Below, one piece after another: positions 26,542 through 35,154 of a DNA stretch of 64,000 nt. The position numbers and the translations under genes are program-made. Numbering within the stretch: the stretch's first letter is position 1; every line of letters starts with the position of its first letter. A model generated the notes under the pieces. The model worked only from the letters and a program-made list of their open reading frames with translations. It did not search any database and was not told the DNA's origin. The stretch comes from Pedobacter sp. PACM 27299 (GTDB lineage: Bacteria > Bacteroidota > Bacteroidia > Sphingobacteriales > Sphingobacteriaceae): positions 1,054,001-1,118,000 of the forward strand of contig NZ_CP012996.1 of assembly GCF_001412655.1 (NCBI RefSeq). Direction: 5' to 3'.

Positions 26542-27546
26542 ATGTCGCAAGGATCAAATTTTGTAGATTATGTTAAAATATGCTGCCGCTCAGGTAAGGG
26601 AGGGGCAGGGTCTTCACACTTGCATCGTGATATACGCACTTCTACAGGTGGGCCTGATGGTGGTGATGGTGGACGCGGTGGACACATCATACTGCGTGGA
26701 AACTCGCAATTCTGGACTTTACTCCACTTAAAATACCGTAAGCACATCATTGCTCAGGATGGTCAGCCAGGATCAAGTGGTACCTCTTCCGGTAAATTTG
26801 GTAAGGATGAAATTTTAGATGTACCGCTTGGGACCATCGCTAAAGATGCGGAAACCGGTGAAGTACTTTTCGAAATCACCAAAGAAGGAGAGACTAAAAT
26901 CCTGACACCAGGTGGTCGTGGTGGCTTGGGAAACTGGCACTTTAAAACGCCAACTTTACAAACTCCACGTTTTGCTCAGCCAGGTGAATCTGGTAAAGAA
27001 CAATGGATGGTACTGGAATTAAAAGTCCTTGCCGATGTAGGTTTGGTAGGTTTCCCGAATGCTGGAAAATCAACGTTGCTATCTGTATTGTCAGCAGCGA
27101 AACCAGAAATCGCAGATTATCCATTTACTACTTTAGTGCCAAACCTGGGTATTGTAGCCTACCGTGGCGGTAAGTCATTTGTAATGGCAGATATCCCTGG
27201 AATTATTGAAGGCGCCTCAAAAGGTAAAGGTTTAGGATTCCGCTTCCTTCGCCACATCGAAAGAAACTCCGTATTGTTGTTTATGATACCTGCAGATACA
27301 CACCGTACCATTTCGGAAGAATATGAAATTCTGAAAACAGAATTGAGAGATTACAATCCGGAATTGATGCAAAAGCCTCATTTATTAGCCATCACAAAAT
27401 CTGATATGCTGGATGAAGAGTTAATGGCAGAAATGAAAAAGGAGATTCCTTCACATGTTCCATCTATATTTATCTCTTCTGTAGCTCAAAAAGGTTTAAC
27501 AGAATTGAAAGATATGTTATGGGAATCCATTAATGAAGAAGCATAA
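26542..27546 (+). CDS. obgE: GTPase ObgE/CgtA
   Basis: A 334-residue ribosome-associated GTPase involved in late 50S assembly and stress control. The glycine-rich OBG domain (about 1-160) shows [13 protein letters not shown]. The G domain (about 161-330) has G1 GFPNAGKST, the G2 threonine in [10 protein letters not shown]3 DIPGIIEGA and G4 TKSD. The frame is open from 26434, but the ATG at 26542 places the conserved NFVDYVKI start six residues in, as in other Obg proteins, and follows an AAGGAAGG purine tract. There is no C-terminal extension. Confidence 0.96.
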   Translation: MSQGSNFVDYVKICCRSGKGGAGSSHLHRDIRTSTGGPDGGDGGRGGHIILRGNSQFWTLLHLKYRKHIIAQDGQPGSSGTSSGKFGKDEILDVPLGTIAKDAETGEVLFEITKEGETKILTPGGRGGLGNWHFKTPTLQTPRFAQPGESGKEQWMVLELKVLADVGLVGFPNAGKSTLLSVLSAAKPEIADYPFTTLVPNLGIVAYRGGKSFVMADIPGIIEGASKGKGLGFRFLRHIERNSVLLFMIPADTHRTISEEYEILKTELRDYNPELMQKPHLLAITKSDMLDEELMAEMKKEIPSHVPSIFISSVAQKGLTELKDMLWESINEEA

Positions 27547-27576
27547 GTAACACCTTCCGATTACCGAATATAAGAG

Positions 27577-27617
27577 AGACCTTTCTATTGCCTAAACAGC
27601 AGTAGAAAGGTCTTTTA
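27577..27617. terminator. Bidirectional terminator at the obgE/GNAT junction
   Basis: AGACCTTTCTA (27577-27587) pairs with TAGAAAGGTCT (27603-27613) and is followed by TTTT on the plus strand. It overlaps the last codons of the convergent GNAT gene. Confidence 0.75.
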
Positions 27618-28071
27618 ATTTCTTCTCCATACAAATACTGTCTGCTACATGCTCATATTGGCCATAATTTGAAATTTGCTGATAGCCTCTTTTCTGGTAT
27701 AAAATGACCGCTTCTTTCTGCTTTTCGCCGGTTTCCAAAATACACCTTTCATAGCCCATCTCTTTTGCCCATTGTTCCAGATGACTGAGGATTTTTGTGG
27801 CAATGCCGGTATTCCGAAACTCCGGATGTACAAACATACGTTTCACTTCCATGGTGCCTGAATCATATGCTTTGATGGAGCCACAGCCAATTGCAACGCC
27901 TTCCATATAAGCGATCACTACATGTTTAATTTGATCAGTTTTATTGAACTGATCAAAAAAGGATTGCGCTTCCCCATTGTTTTCACTTAGATTTTCATCT
28001 AAAAGCGCAATGAGTTTCCTGAAATCTAAATGATCAGGATTCGTTCTGCTAAGGTGTATGTTGGTATTCAT
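27592..28071 (-). CDS. GNAT-family N-acetyltransferase
   Basis: A 159-residue acetyltransferase of the Gcn5 superfamily. The acetyl-CoA motif A is visible as VKRMFVHPEFRNTGIATKIL, with the usual pyrophosphate-binding R/NxxG/A loop. The C-terminal part has GYERCILETGEKQKEAVILYQKRGY-like features of motif B, shown here only by its parts LETGEKQ and YQKRGY. The acceptor is unknown and the neighbours give no hint. The final codons form one arm of the shared terminator. Confidence 0.9.
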   Translation of the reverse strand: MNTNIHLSRTNPDHLDFRKLIALLDENLSENNGEAQSFFDQFNKTDQIKHVVIAYMEGVAIGCGSIKAYDSGTMEVKRMFVHPEFRNTGIATKILSHLEQWAKEMGYERCILETGEKQKEAVILYQKRGYQQISNYGQYEHVADSICMEKKLKDLSTAV

Positions 28072-28145
28072 GGCACGATCAATTTTCCCCTATAAATATA
28101 TGCTCAGTCAGTTGTTTAAAGCTTTAATTTAACCTGGCTGACGTT

Positions 28146-29051
28146 TTAATTAAGGTATGGATTTTTTGGAATATTCTGTAACTTATACCCTTCTTTTTTA
28201 AGATACTGCAGCGCTTCAGCTGTAGGTGTTTCCTTAAAAATAATGGCGGATAAAACTTGTCCTGGGATGATTTTTAATTTCAATAACAGGTCGAGAATCG
28301 ACTTTTTAAGATAAATGGATCTGAACTTTTTGCTGCGGTTATCGGCAGTGATTCCCTCTGCACCGCTAAAATAAAAGTTTGGGTTGATGCGCTTAAAAGC
28401 AACCATCGGTAGATTAAGGCCGGCAGCAAATTTCTCAAACTCACGTTCCGATACTTTATAGACAAAATTGCCGACTGGTTCATAAGAGAATCGGTTTTTC
28501 CAGACACTGGAGCCGAGATTGCCTTTGATGGAGTTTAAGGTATTCACCATAAACAGCAGCAGTGGCATTTTTGAAATCGGATCCTGTGGTTCGATGATCA
28601 CAATACCTTTTTTACAAACCCGAATCATTTCGTACAACGCCGAATAAGGCCTTGGAAAGTGGTGGTAAGATTCCTTGCAAAGCACAAAATCATAGGTGTT
28701 GTCTTCAAAAGATAGTTTTTCCGCATTTTCTGAACGGAAATCATTTACTATTCCTTCCTGATGGGCAATGCTGAGGAAATCTGTGTTCAGGTCAGTTGCT
28801 GTAGCCTGATTACCATTGTTAAGGATGTATCGGGCATCAAAGCCATAAGCATCGCCAACAGTGAGCCATTTCTGATCTTTATTCTTCAGCAGCGGATTCA
28901 GGCAATCAAAAAATAAGCGCTGTAACCAGGAACCTATGCTCGTAGTATCTTCGTATCTGCTCTTTTTAAAGTAAGCAGATTTAGCCTCCGGAGTCGGGAA
29001 CTTTTTATTGTACCATTTTTCATGGAGTTCATAGCTTTCTTTGTGGAACAT
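28146..29051 (-). CDS. Class I SAM-dependent methyltransferase
   Basis: A 301-residue protein with a Methyltransf_11-type core at about residues 55-160. Motif I is slightly unusual (TVGDAYGFDARYIL), followed by ATDLN at the end of strand 2 and by DFVLCKESYHHFPRP in the motif IV region. The post-core region VIIEPQDPISKMP and a C-terminal part of about 120 residues are specific to this protein. The N-terminus is rich in charged residues. It may methylate a lipid or sugar, but nothing in the sequence settles this. It is divergent from the M1 peptidase gene. Confidence 0.85.
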   Translation of the reverse strand: MFHKESYELHEKWYNKKFPTPEAKSAYFKKSRYEDTTSIGSWLQRLFFDCLNPLLKNKDQKWLTVGDAYGFDARYILNNGNQATATDLNTDFLSIAHQEGIVNDFRSENAEKLSFEDNTYDFVLCKESYHHFPRPYSALYEMIRVCKKGIVIIEPQDPISKMPLLLFMVNTLNSIKGNLGSSVWKNRFSYEPVGNFVYKVSEREFEKFAAGLNLPMVAFKRINPNFYFSGAEGITADNRSKKFRSIYLKKSILDLLLKLKIIPGQVLSAIIFKETPTAEALQYLKKEGYKLQNIPKNPYLN

Positions 29052-29161
29052 TTGTGGTCAATTGCTTAGGTTATATTAAATCTAAATATTTTTTTTCTGA
29101 AGAAATTAAACGTAAATGTTAAATTGTGTTAATATTCCTCTTATTCTCATGTAATTAGCAA

Positions 29162-29282
29162 TTCTATGAGTTCAGTGCGGAGGAAAGGCTTGATCTTTGA
29201 GTCCCAGAAGGCCTAAGCAGCTTTCATAGAAAAGAATACCTTGGAAGAAACATTAATGCGGTGACCAGGAAAGGACACCATT
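29162..29282 (+). other. Potential structured leader of the M1 peptidase gene
   Basis: An 8-bp closing stem, TTCTATGA (29162-29169) with TCATAGAA (29224-29231), is followed by a hairpin around 29260-29280 (GGTGACC and GGACACC with one A-A mismatch and loop AGGAAA). The octamer AGGAAAGG occurs in both halves. This could be a regulatory RNA leader. I do not recognise a known riboswitch class. Confidence 0.3.
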
Positions 29283-29305
29283 ACCTTTAAAACAATAATA
29301 TACGC

Positions 29306-30886
29306 ATGAAAAAATGCTTGATCCTACTTTTTGTCTGCTTTAGCAGTTTCGGTTTTGCACAGGATAAATATTGGCAGCAAGAAGTCAGTTATAAAATTGA
29401 TGTTGCCTTAAATGACCAGGCAAAAACCCTGAAAGGCTCCGAACAGATCGTTTACAAAAATAATTCTCCCAGTACCCTCGATTTCATCTGGTTTCACATC
29501 TGGCCAAATGCCTATAAACAGGAATCTACAGCGCTGTTCCAGCAATTGAAAAATGATACCAGCAGAACCAAGAAAATGGAAAAATACACTTTCGGCAGTA
29601 TCGATGGGTTAAATTTTAAAGTGAATGGGCAAACTGCAGTTACAGAAGCCCATCCCAATCCGCAATATATTGATGTGATTAAAGTAAAATTGCCGAATCC
29701 TTTAAAACCGGGCGAATCAGTCAATATCAGTACAGACTTCAATGTGAAACTGCCTTCTTATTTCTCTAGATCAGGTTTTGCTGATGGAGAGTTTATGATT
29801 TGTCAGTGGTATCCAAAACCTGCAGTATTTGATAAAAGTGGCTGGCATGAGTTCCCATACCTTGATATGGGCGAGTTTTATAGCGAATATGCTGCTTTCA
29901 AGGTCAATATTACCTTGCCTTCAGATTATGTAGTAGGTGCTACCGGAGTACTGCAGACAGCCGATGAACTGGCCCTGTATAAAAAACTGGGTGCCGCAAA
30001 TACCGCTAATAGAACCGGAAAGCCTGAGCTTTATAAGCCGATTCGCAAGTCTCCAACAAAGACACTGACCTATGAGATGAATAATGTGCCTGATTTTGCC
30101 TGGTTTGCAGCAAAGAATTTTGTGATCCAATATGATACGGCACAGCTGGCTTCTGGAAAAGTGGTGGATGCCTTTACCTATTACCACAATAAAAAACCTA
30201 CCTTATGGACCAACAGTATTGATTATACCAAAGATGCCGTAAAACATTACAGTAAATGGATTGGCGAATATGAATATCCGGTGGTTCAAGTAGTAGAGGG
30301 GCCGGTTAACAATTCAAGCGGTGGGATGGAGTACCCAACCATTACGTTAATCACCAGTCCGGATGCTAAAAAAGAAACTTTAGATGCGGTCATTACGCAT
30401 GAAGTAGGGCACAATTGGTTCATGAGCATGCTGGGCAGCAATGAGCGTCAGCATGCCTGGCTGGATGAAGGATTAAATACTTATTTTCAATTCAGATATG
30501 AAGCGGAAAAATACCGTTCCAATAGTCTCTTTGGGGATGCCATTCCTGAGCAAGTAAAGAAAATGCCGGAAAAAGAGTTTCTAACCAGTATTTACAATGC
30601 GCTAGCCTCAATTCCTATGAAAGCAGCTATTGAAACCCCTTCAGATAAATTTAGCAGTTCAGATGAATACAGTATGGCTTCCTATGTGAAAACAGCGTTA
30701 TGGCTGTTCATTTTAGAGAATGAAGTGGGAAGAGAAAAAATGGACAAAGCTTTTCAATATTATTTCAGCTTATGGAAGAATAAACACCCTCAGCCAGAAG
30801 ATTTGAAAGCGGCATTTGAAACCTCTTTAGGAGTGAATTTAGATGCTTATTTTAAGCTGGTTAACAAAGAAGGAGGCTTCAAATAA
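29306..30886 (+). CDS. M1-family zinc metallopeptidase, exported
   Basis: A 526-residue aminopeptidase-like protein with a signal peptide (about 1-18). The zinc site is HEVGH at 365-369, with the third ligand Glu388 in LDEGLNTYF, giving the family spacing HExxH-x18-E. The upstream motif GGMEYP corresponds to the GxMEN exopeptidase motif. It lacks the long C-terminal helical domain of full-size M1 enzymes, as do many Bacteroidota members. It would cleave N-terminal residues from peptides in the periplasm or outside. A 46-bp perfect palindrome follows the stop codon. Confidence 0.94.
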   Translation: MKKCLILLFVCFSSFGFAQDKYWQQEVSYKIDVALNDQAKTLKGSEQIVYKNNSPSTLDFIWFHIWPNAYKQESTALFQQLKNDTSRTKKMEKYTFGSIDGLNFKVNGQTAVTEAHPNPQYIDVIKVKLPNPLKPGESVNISTDFNVKLPSYFSRSGFADGEFMICQWYPKPAVFDKSGWHEFPYLDMGEFYSEYAAFKVNITLPSDYVVGATGVLQTADELALYKKLGAANTANRTGKPELYKPIRKSPTKTLTYEMNNVPDFAWFAAKNFVIQYDTAQLASGKVVDAFTYYHNKKPTLWTNSIDYTKDAVKHYSKWIGEYEYPVVQVVEGPVNNSSGGMEYPTITLITSPDAKKETLDAVITHEVGHNWFMSMLGSNERQHAWLDEGLNTYFQFRYEAEKYRSNSLFGDAIPEQVKKMPEKEFLTSIYNALASIPMKAAIETPSDKFSSSDEYSMASYVKTALWLFILENEVGREKMDKAFQYYFSLWKNKHPQPEDLKAAFETSLGVNLDAYFKLVNKEGGFK

Positions 30887-30893
30887 CACTTTA

Positions 30894-30939
30894 TCCATAA
30901 GCCATATTCACCTTTTAAAAGGTGAATATGGCTTATGGA
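30894..30939. repeat. 46-bp perfect palindrome after the M1 peptidase gene
   Basis: Two 23-base arms meet without any spacer (30894-30916 and 30917-30939), with TTTTAAAA at the centre. It begins eight bases after the stop codon and ends 43 bases before the next start codon. No T run follows, so it is not a typical terminator on either strand. It could fold into a long RNA hairpin or extrude as a DNA cruciform. Confidence 0.85.
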
Positions 30940-30982
30940 AAAGCAGAATCAATATCATTAAATTTGATGGCTAAATTTTTCT

Positions 30983-32416
30983 ATGAACCAGTATAGATAC
31001 GAAGAGATCTCGGCAAAGATCGCAATTAATATTACCGAAGGAAGGTTAAAACCTGGACATAAACTTTCTTCGGTTAGAAGTTTGAAACAGCAATACAAAG
31101 CAAGTTTAAGTACCATTAACAAAGCCTATGAGCTTTTAATTATTTTGGGACTGGTTGAATGTGTTCCCAAATCCGGTTATTATGTGGCATTGCCCAAAGC
31201 AAATACTAATGCTGCACTCGTTATCCCACCAAGCCACACCAGGCTTAGAGATGAGCTGTTTAGAAATAATTTACTAGCCATCACGGCTAGTGTAAATCCG
31301 CGGCATCGTCATAGTCTTAGTGAATTTAATGTAGCTGCCCCGGATAATCTATTTATCCCTCAGAAAATGATCCTGAGAAATATGCAGCAGGTGATCCGGG
31401 AAAATGGGACAAAATTACTCAGATATTATCCTTCCAATGGTTCTGAACCGCTGAAAGAGCAGATTACAAGACATTCGGCCTTAAACCAGGGAACTTTTGA
31501 TACTGAAGGATTAATCATTACTGATGGGGCACTACAAGCCTTCTATATCGCCCTGGCTGCGGTAACCACTGCGGGTGATGCGGTGGCAATTGAAAGTCCA
31601 TGTGTGTTCTCAATGTTACAGGTGTTGACCACTTTGAAGCTTAGAATTGTGGAAATTCCAGTGCTGGGTGCTGATGGTTTTGACCTGTATTTTTTGGAGC
31701 AGACCCTCAAGACTGTTCCTATAAAAGCGATTGCACTTACCCCCAATTTTCATAACCCTACAGGCTTCCTGATGTCGGATGAAAACAAATTAAGGTTACT
31801 GGAAATTGCCAGAACCCGAGATATTCCCATCATTGAGAATGATATGTATGGCGACCTTAATTTTGGCGACCACCGTCCGGGAAACATCAGTTCCATGGAC
31901 GATACTGGATTAGTCATGACCTTTTCCTCTTTTTCTAAAACCCTGGCCTCAGGGATTCGCTTAGGCTGGCTGTTTACCGGAAGATTTTTTAAAGAGGCGG
32001 AACAAATCAAGTTTTCATTGGGCAGTACGGTAGCTCCAGTATACCAGGAAACCATGCTGAAAATTTTATCGACCAATAGCTATGAACGCCATATCCGTTC
32101 CTTCCGGATGAAATTGGCTAGCCAGTGTTATCAGACTATGGAGCTGATTTCTATGCATTTTCCAGAGAAGACCCTAATTTCGACCCCTAAAGGAGGGTAT
32201 AGCATCTGGCTTAAAATGGAAAGGGATATTGATATGGCTAAATTTTATGATCATTGCGAAGAAATTGGCGTACGCTTCACACCAGGTTATACTTTTTCCT
32301 ACAGTAATGCCTTTGAACAATATTTTAGAATCGTTTTTGCAGTGAAGTATACTACTTTCCGGGAGAATGTCCTGAAACAGGCAGGGTTATTTGCAGGGAA
32401 TATTCTTCAGGAATAG
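30983..32416 (+). CDS. MocR-type regulator (GntR wHTH fused to aminotransferase domain)
   Basis: A 477-residue fusion. Residues 1-75 are a GntR winged helix (GRLKPGHKLSSVRSL). A linker follows, then a fold-type I aminotransferase domain (about 115-470) with the AIESPCVF, TPNFHNPTG and SSFSKTLASGIRLGW segments. The lysine in SFSKT would bind pyridoxal phosphate. Such proteins use PLP, or a PLP-amino acid adduct, as effector; PdxR is one example. No PLP synthesis genes are nearby, so the target is unknown. The downstream GNAT gene might be controlled by it. Confidence 0.92.
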   Translation: MNQYRYEEISAKIAINITEGRLKPGHKLSSVRSLKQQYKASLSTINKAYELLIILGLVECVPKSGYYVALPKANTNAALVIPPSHTRLRDELFRNNLLAITASVNPRHRHSLSEFNVAAPDNLFIPQKMILRNMQQVIRENGTKLLRYYPSNGSEPLKEQITRHSALNQGTFDTEGLIITDGALQAFYIALAAVTTAGDAVAIESPCVFSMLQVLTTLKLRIVEIPVLGADGFDLYFLEQTLKTVPIKAIALTPNFHNPTGFLMSDENKLRLLEIARTRDIPIIENDMYGDLNFGDHRPGNISSMDDTGLVMTFSSFSKTLASGIRLGWLFTGRFFKEAEQIKFSLGSTVAPVYQETMLKILSTNSYERHIRSFRMKLASQCYQTMELISMHFPEKTLISTPKGGYSIWLKMERDIDMAKFYDHCEEIGVRFTPGYTFSYSNAFEQYFRIVFAVKYTTFRENVLKQAGLFAGNILQE

Positions 32417-32548
32417 CATCTGTACCCCATAGATCAAAGTGTACTGAACCCCTTTTATCTTTCTGCAATACTTAATTTGCCCCAGAAATAGATCATCAAG
32501 GATGCCACTCAATGATAAAGAGGAACAGCCATCAGGGATTGATCTTTA

Positions 32549-33088
32549 ATGACGATGAACATGGAAAATAAGATAAAAACAAAGTTTACTATCGCCTCCG
32601 AAGAAGGAATTGCCATACTGCAGGAACTGGGGGAAAAGCGCGCGCAAGAGAAATATACCGGATTACTGAGTCCCAGTCAAATTGAAAACTACTTGTTCGA
32701 TAAATTCAATACGGATACCATTATCAGTAATTTAAATACATTTTCTAATCAATTGATCGTGGTTTATGTGGAGGATCAGCCTGCGGGATATGCTTACTTC
32801 AGTGTAAATGGAGAGGTCCCGGAAGCATTGAAAGATAAACGTGTAGTTCACCTCGAAGATATGGAAGTGCTGGATGCTTATAAGGACAGCGGCGCAAAAG
32901 AGTTCCTGATGGAAAAATTCCTGAATGTCTGTAAATCTTACGAAGCGTTAAAGAGCAGAGAAAGAATCGATGTACAGGATCACATTGCTTTCTATGAACA
33001 TTATGGATTCCAACAAAAAGGAATGGAAGAGATCAGTATAGCCGGGGTAACTTTTCCATCGGTTATACTGATCAGGGAGAACCCTTAA
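32549..33088 (+). CDS. GNAT-family N-acetyltransferase
   Basis: A 179-residue acetyltransferase. The N-terminal YTGLLSPSQIENYLFDKF segment, the central QPAGYAYFSV strand and the VVHLEDMEVLDAYKDSGAKEFL region match the general GNAT fold. The acetyl-CoA loop is a weak version of R/QxxGxG/A. The terminal part YEHYGFQQKG is typical of GNAT proteins. The first ATG at 32549 is followed by another at 32558, and either may be used. It follows the MocR-type regulator by 132 bases on the same strand. The substrate is unknown. Confidence 0.8.
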   Translation: MTMNMENKIKTKFTIASEEGIAILQELGEKRAQEKYTGLLSPSQIENYLFDKFNTDTIISNLNTFSNQLIVVYVEDQPAGYAYFSVNGEVPEALKDKRVVHLEDMEVLDAYKDSGAKEFLMEKFLNVCKSYEALKSRERIDVQDHIAFYEHYGFQQKGMEEISIAGVTFPSVILIRENP

Positions 33089-33096
33089 ATACCTTA

Positions 33097-34323
33097 CTAT
33101 TTTCTATTGATAAAAGATTCTTTTTTCATGGTGTTCCTGCAAATCCATAAGCTGATCAGCATAAATACTGCAGCGGCAAGGAAGGGAGCACCGGAAAATT
33201 TAAATGGTGCTTTTGGACTGGTAAACCAGGCAAATAAATTGGTCATCAGCAGGGGACCTACAATAGAAGTGGCACTCATCAGACTGGTTAAAGCACCTTG
33301 TAGCTCTCCTTGTTCGTTCTGTGGGACGTTTTGAGAGATCGTGGCTTGTAAGGCAGGGCCAGCAATTCCACCCAGACAGTAGGGCACGAGAAAGGCAAAC
33401 ATCATCCAGCTTTGGTTGGCAAAGGCAAATAACAGCATACCCAGGACAGAAAAAGCAAGGCCGATATAAATGCTCTTTTCATTACCTAACCTCGGACTCG
33501 TATACCTGATTAAGCCGCCTTGAACCAATGCAACTAATATTCCAGCAGTGGCCAGCGAGATGCCGATGAGGAAAGTATTCCATTGGAAACGTTCGATATT
33601 AATGAAAGTCCAGGTACTTTGCAGCGCCTGACCAGCAATATAAATGAAAATTAAAGACACAATTAAACCACCAACACCTTTGTACTTTTTGAGACAAAGT
33701 AAGGAACCCATCGGATTTGCTCTGGACCATTCAAAAGGACGTCGGTGCGCCTTATCCAGTGATTCTGGCAGTACAAAATAGCCATAAATCACATTGATAA
33801 ATGTAAGTACTGCCGCCGCAATAAAAGGGACTCTTGGGCCAAGCTCACCAAGCAGGCCACCTAAAGCAGGACCAACTACAAAGCCTAAACCGAATGCAGC
33901 ACCAATTAAGCCGAAGTTTTGTGCCCTGTTTTCCGGTGTACTGATATCAGCAATATAGGCCGTAGCAGTGGTCATACTGGCACCAAACATACCCGCAATG
34001 ATGCGGCCAAGGAATAACCACCAGATACTTGGCGCTAAAGCCAGAAAAATATAATCGATGCCGAAGCCAAATAAAGAGAAAAGTAATACTGGTCTTCTTC
34101 CATATTTGTCACTTAGGTTTCCTATGATCGGGGCACAGATGAATTGCATAATGGCATAAGCAAACATGAGTAAGCCGCTCCATTGTGAAGCTTCACTGAT
34201 ATTGCCATGGATCAACTGTTCTATTAATTGAGGGAATACTGGAATGATCAGCCCAATGCCAATCACGTCCAATAACATGGTGATGAAAATGAAGCTTAAC
34301 GCCGCTTTTCTGGATGATGCCAT
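33097..34323 (-). CDS. MFS efflux transporter, TCR/Tet-like
   Basis: A 408-residue protein with twelve predicted membrane helices. The motif NLSDKYGRRPVLLFS between helices 2 and 3 is the motif A of drug:H+ antiporters, and the start of helix 1 (LLDVIGIGLIIPVFPQL) closely follows the TetA-type pattern. The family includes tetracycline exporters, but many chromosomal members in Bacteroidota have no known drug, so resistance should not be assumed. It converges with the GNAT gene with an eight-base gap. Confidence 0.9.
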   Translation of the reverse strand: MASSRKAALSFIFITMLLDVIGIGLIIPVFPQLIEQLIHGNISEASQWSGLLMFAYAIMQFICAPIIGNLSDKYGRRPVLLFSLFGFGIDYIFLALAPSIWWLFLGRIIAGMFGASMTTATAYIADISTPENRAQNFGLIGAAFGLGFVVGPALGGLLGELGPRVPFIAAAVLTFINVIYGYFVLPESLDKAHRRPFEWSRANPMGSLLCLKKYKGVGGLIVSLIFIYIAGQALQSTWTFINIERFQWNTFLIGISLATAGILVALVQGGLIRYTSPRLGNEKSIYIGLAFSVLGMLLFAFANQSWMMFAFLVPYCLGGIAGPALQATISQNVPQNEQGELQGALTSLMSATSIVGPLLMTNLFAWFTSPKAPFKFSGAPFLAAAVFMLISLWICRNTMKKESFINRK

Positions 34324-34393
34324 AAAATTTTTAGGATTTGAAGGCGCAAGTTATTGCTTCTAATTTAAAAATCGGGCTTACTGATCTGATATA

Positions 34394-34832
34394 TTATGGA
34401 TTATGCGCTATTTTTTTTAAAAAATTCTTCAATGATGTGCCTAGAATATAAGTCCAGCCTTGCTGAAATGAGTCCCTGGAAAAATCAGGATTGTTGCTGG
34501 GCAAGGTGTCTAATCCGCTATGTTTAAGTTTTAATCTGGTTTTCCCTCACTTTCAGCTAGCGTAAAACTGACCAGCATTTCTCCTGGAAACTGATCGTAT
34601 TTCCAGCTGTAACTCAGCTGTTTTTCTGGAATTACGGTGGTTACTTTACAAATATGCAGGTATTTCGTATCATCTTTTGACCCGTAAAATTTAAATTCAA
34701 ACCGAGCTCCGGCTTAAACTCTGCCAAATCAAAGTACCACTTTTTCATTTTGGCGTTAACCGTCAATGCCTCCCATACGCTAGAAAGGGGGGCATCGAGC
34801 AAATATTCTAATTCAAGTGCTGCTGTTTTCAT
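34394..34832 (-). pseudogene. SRPBCC (AHSA1-like) domain gene broken by two frameshifts
   Basis: Read in three successive frames, this stretch encodes a full SRPBCC/AHSA1-type protein of about 145 residues. It begins MKTAALELEYLLDAPLSSVW at 34832. The first shift, after KPELG near 34700, moves into FEFKFYGSKDDTKYL, and the second, in an A-run near 34545, moves into KTRLKLKHSGLDTLP, ending GTSLKNFLKKIAHNP at 34394. Both shifts fit loss of one base. Proteins of this type bind hydrophobic ligands or act in stress responses. Either the gene is decayed or the assembly has two homopolymer errors. Confidence 0.85.
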
Positions 34833-34915
34833 CTTTCTTGGCTTTTTAATTTCTCTAAATCCACTGTCGAGGATGTTCCTTGTCAAGCAATAGAGCGCAT
34901 ATTCTTTTTGAAGAT

Positions 34916-34938
34916 ACCGAAAGCATTACAATTTCGGT
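34916..34938. promoter_or_regulatory. Inverted repeat upstream of the SRPBCC pseudogene
   Basis: ACCGAAA (34916-34922) and TTTCGGT (34932-34938) are separated by nine bases. The symmetry can be extended by GAT/ATC with one bulge. It lies 84 bases upstream of the pseudogene start and could be an old operator. Confidence 0.35.
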
Positions 34939-35004
34939 TATCGAAAAAATGAAGAAATAGTGTGTAATTGGTCGGGTAGTGTTCGGACACTGGTCGGACT
35001 TGGT

Positions 35005-35095
35005 ATAGGGTTCGGATAGGGTTCGGAAGGGGTTGCCGTAGGGTTGCCCTACTCTCGGCTATCCCAACCCTACGGCAACCCCTTCCGAACCCTAT
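35005..35095. repeat. Long inverted repeat with tandem ATAGGGTTCGG units (REP-like)
   Basis: Perfect 31-base arms at 35016-35046 and 35065-35095 enclose an 18-base loop. The left arm is preceded by a tandem copy of its first 11 bases (ATAGGGTTCGG at 35005-35015 and 35016-35026), and TCGGAC occurs twice just before that. The element is GC-rich compared with its surroundings and lies in an intergenic gap of about 320 bases. The form fits a dispersed REP/MITE-like palindrome; no transposase gene is present in the window. Confidence 0.8.
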
Positions 35096-35154
35096 GCGAA
35101 GGCAAATCTCTTCCCGAGCACATCCAGACTTGTCTTTGAAGAGTCTTGGTGCCT

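Noticed and set aside
33097..34323. A tetracycline resistance gene
   Set aside because: The protein has the TetA-type fold, but such chromosomal members are common and no resistance context (regulator, mobile element) is present.
35005..35095. Telomere-like or replication-origin repeat because of the GGGTT units
   Set aside because: The dominant feature is a perfect inverted repeat with a loop, and no origin-type boxes or dnaA-linked genes are nearby.
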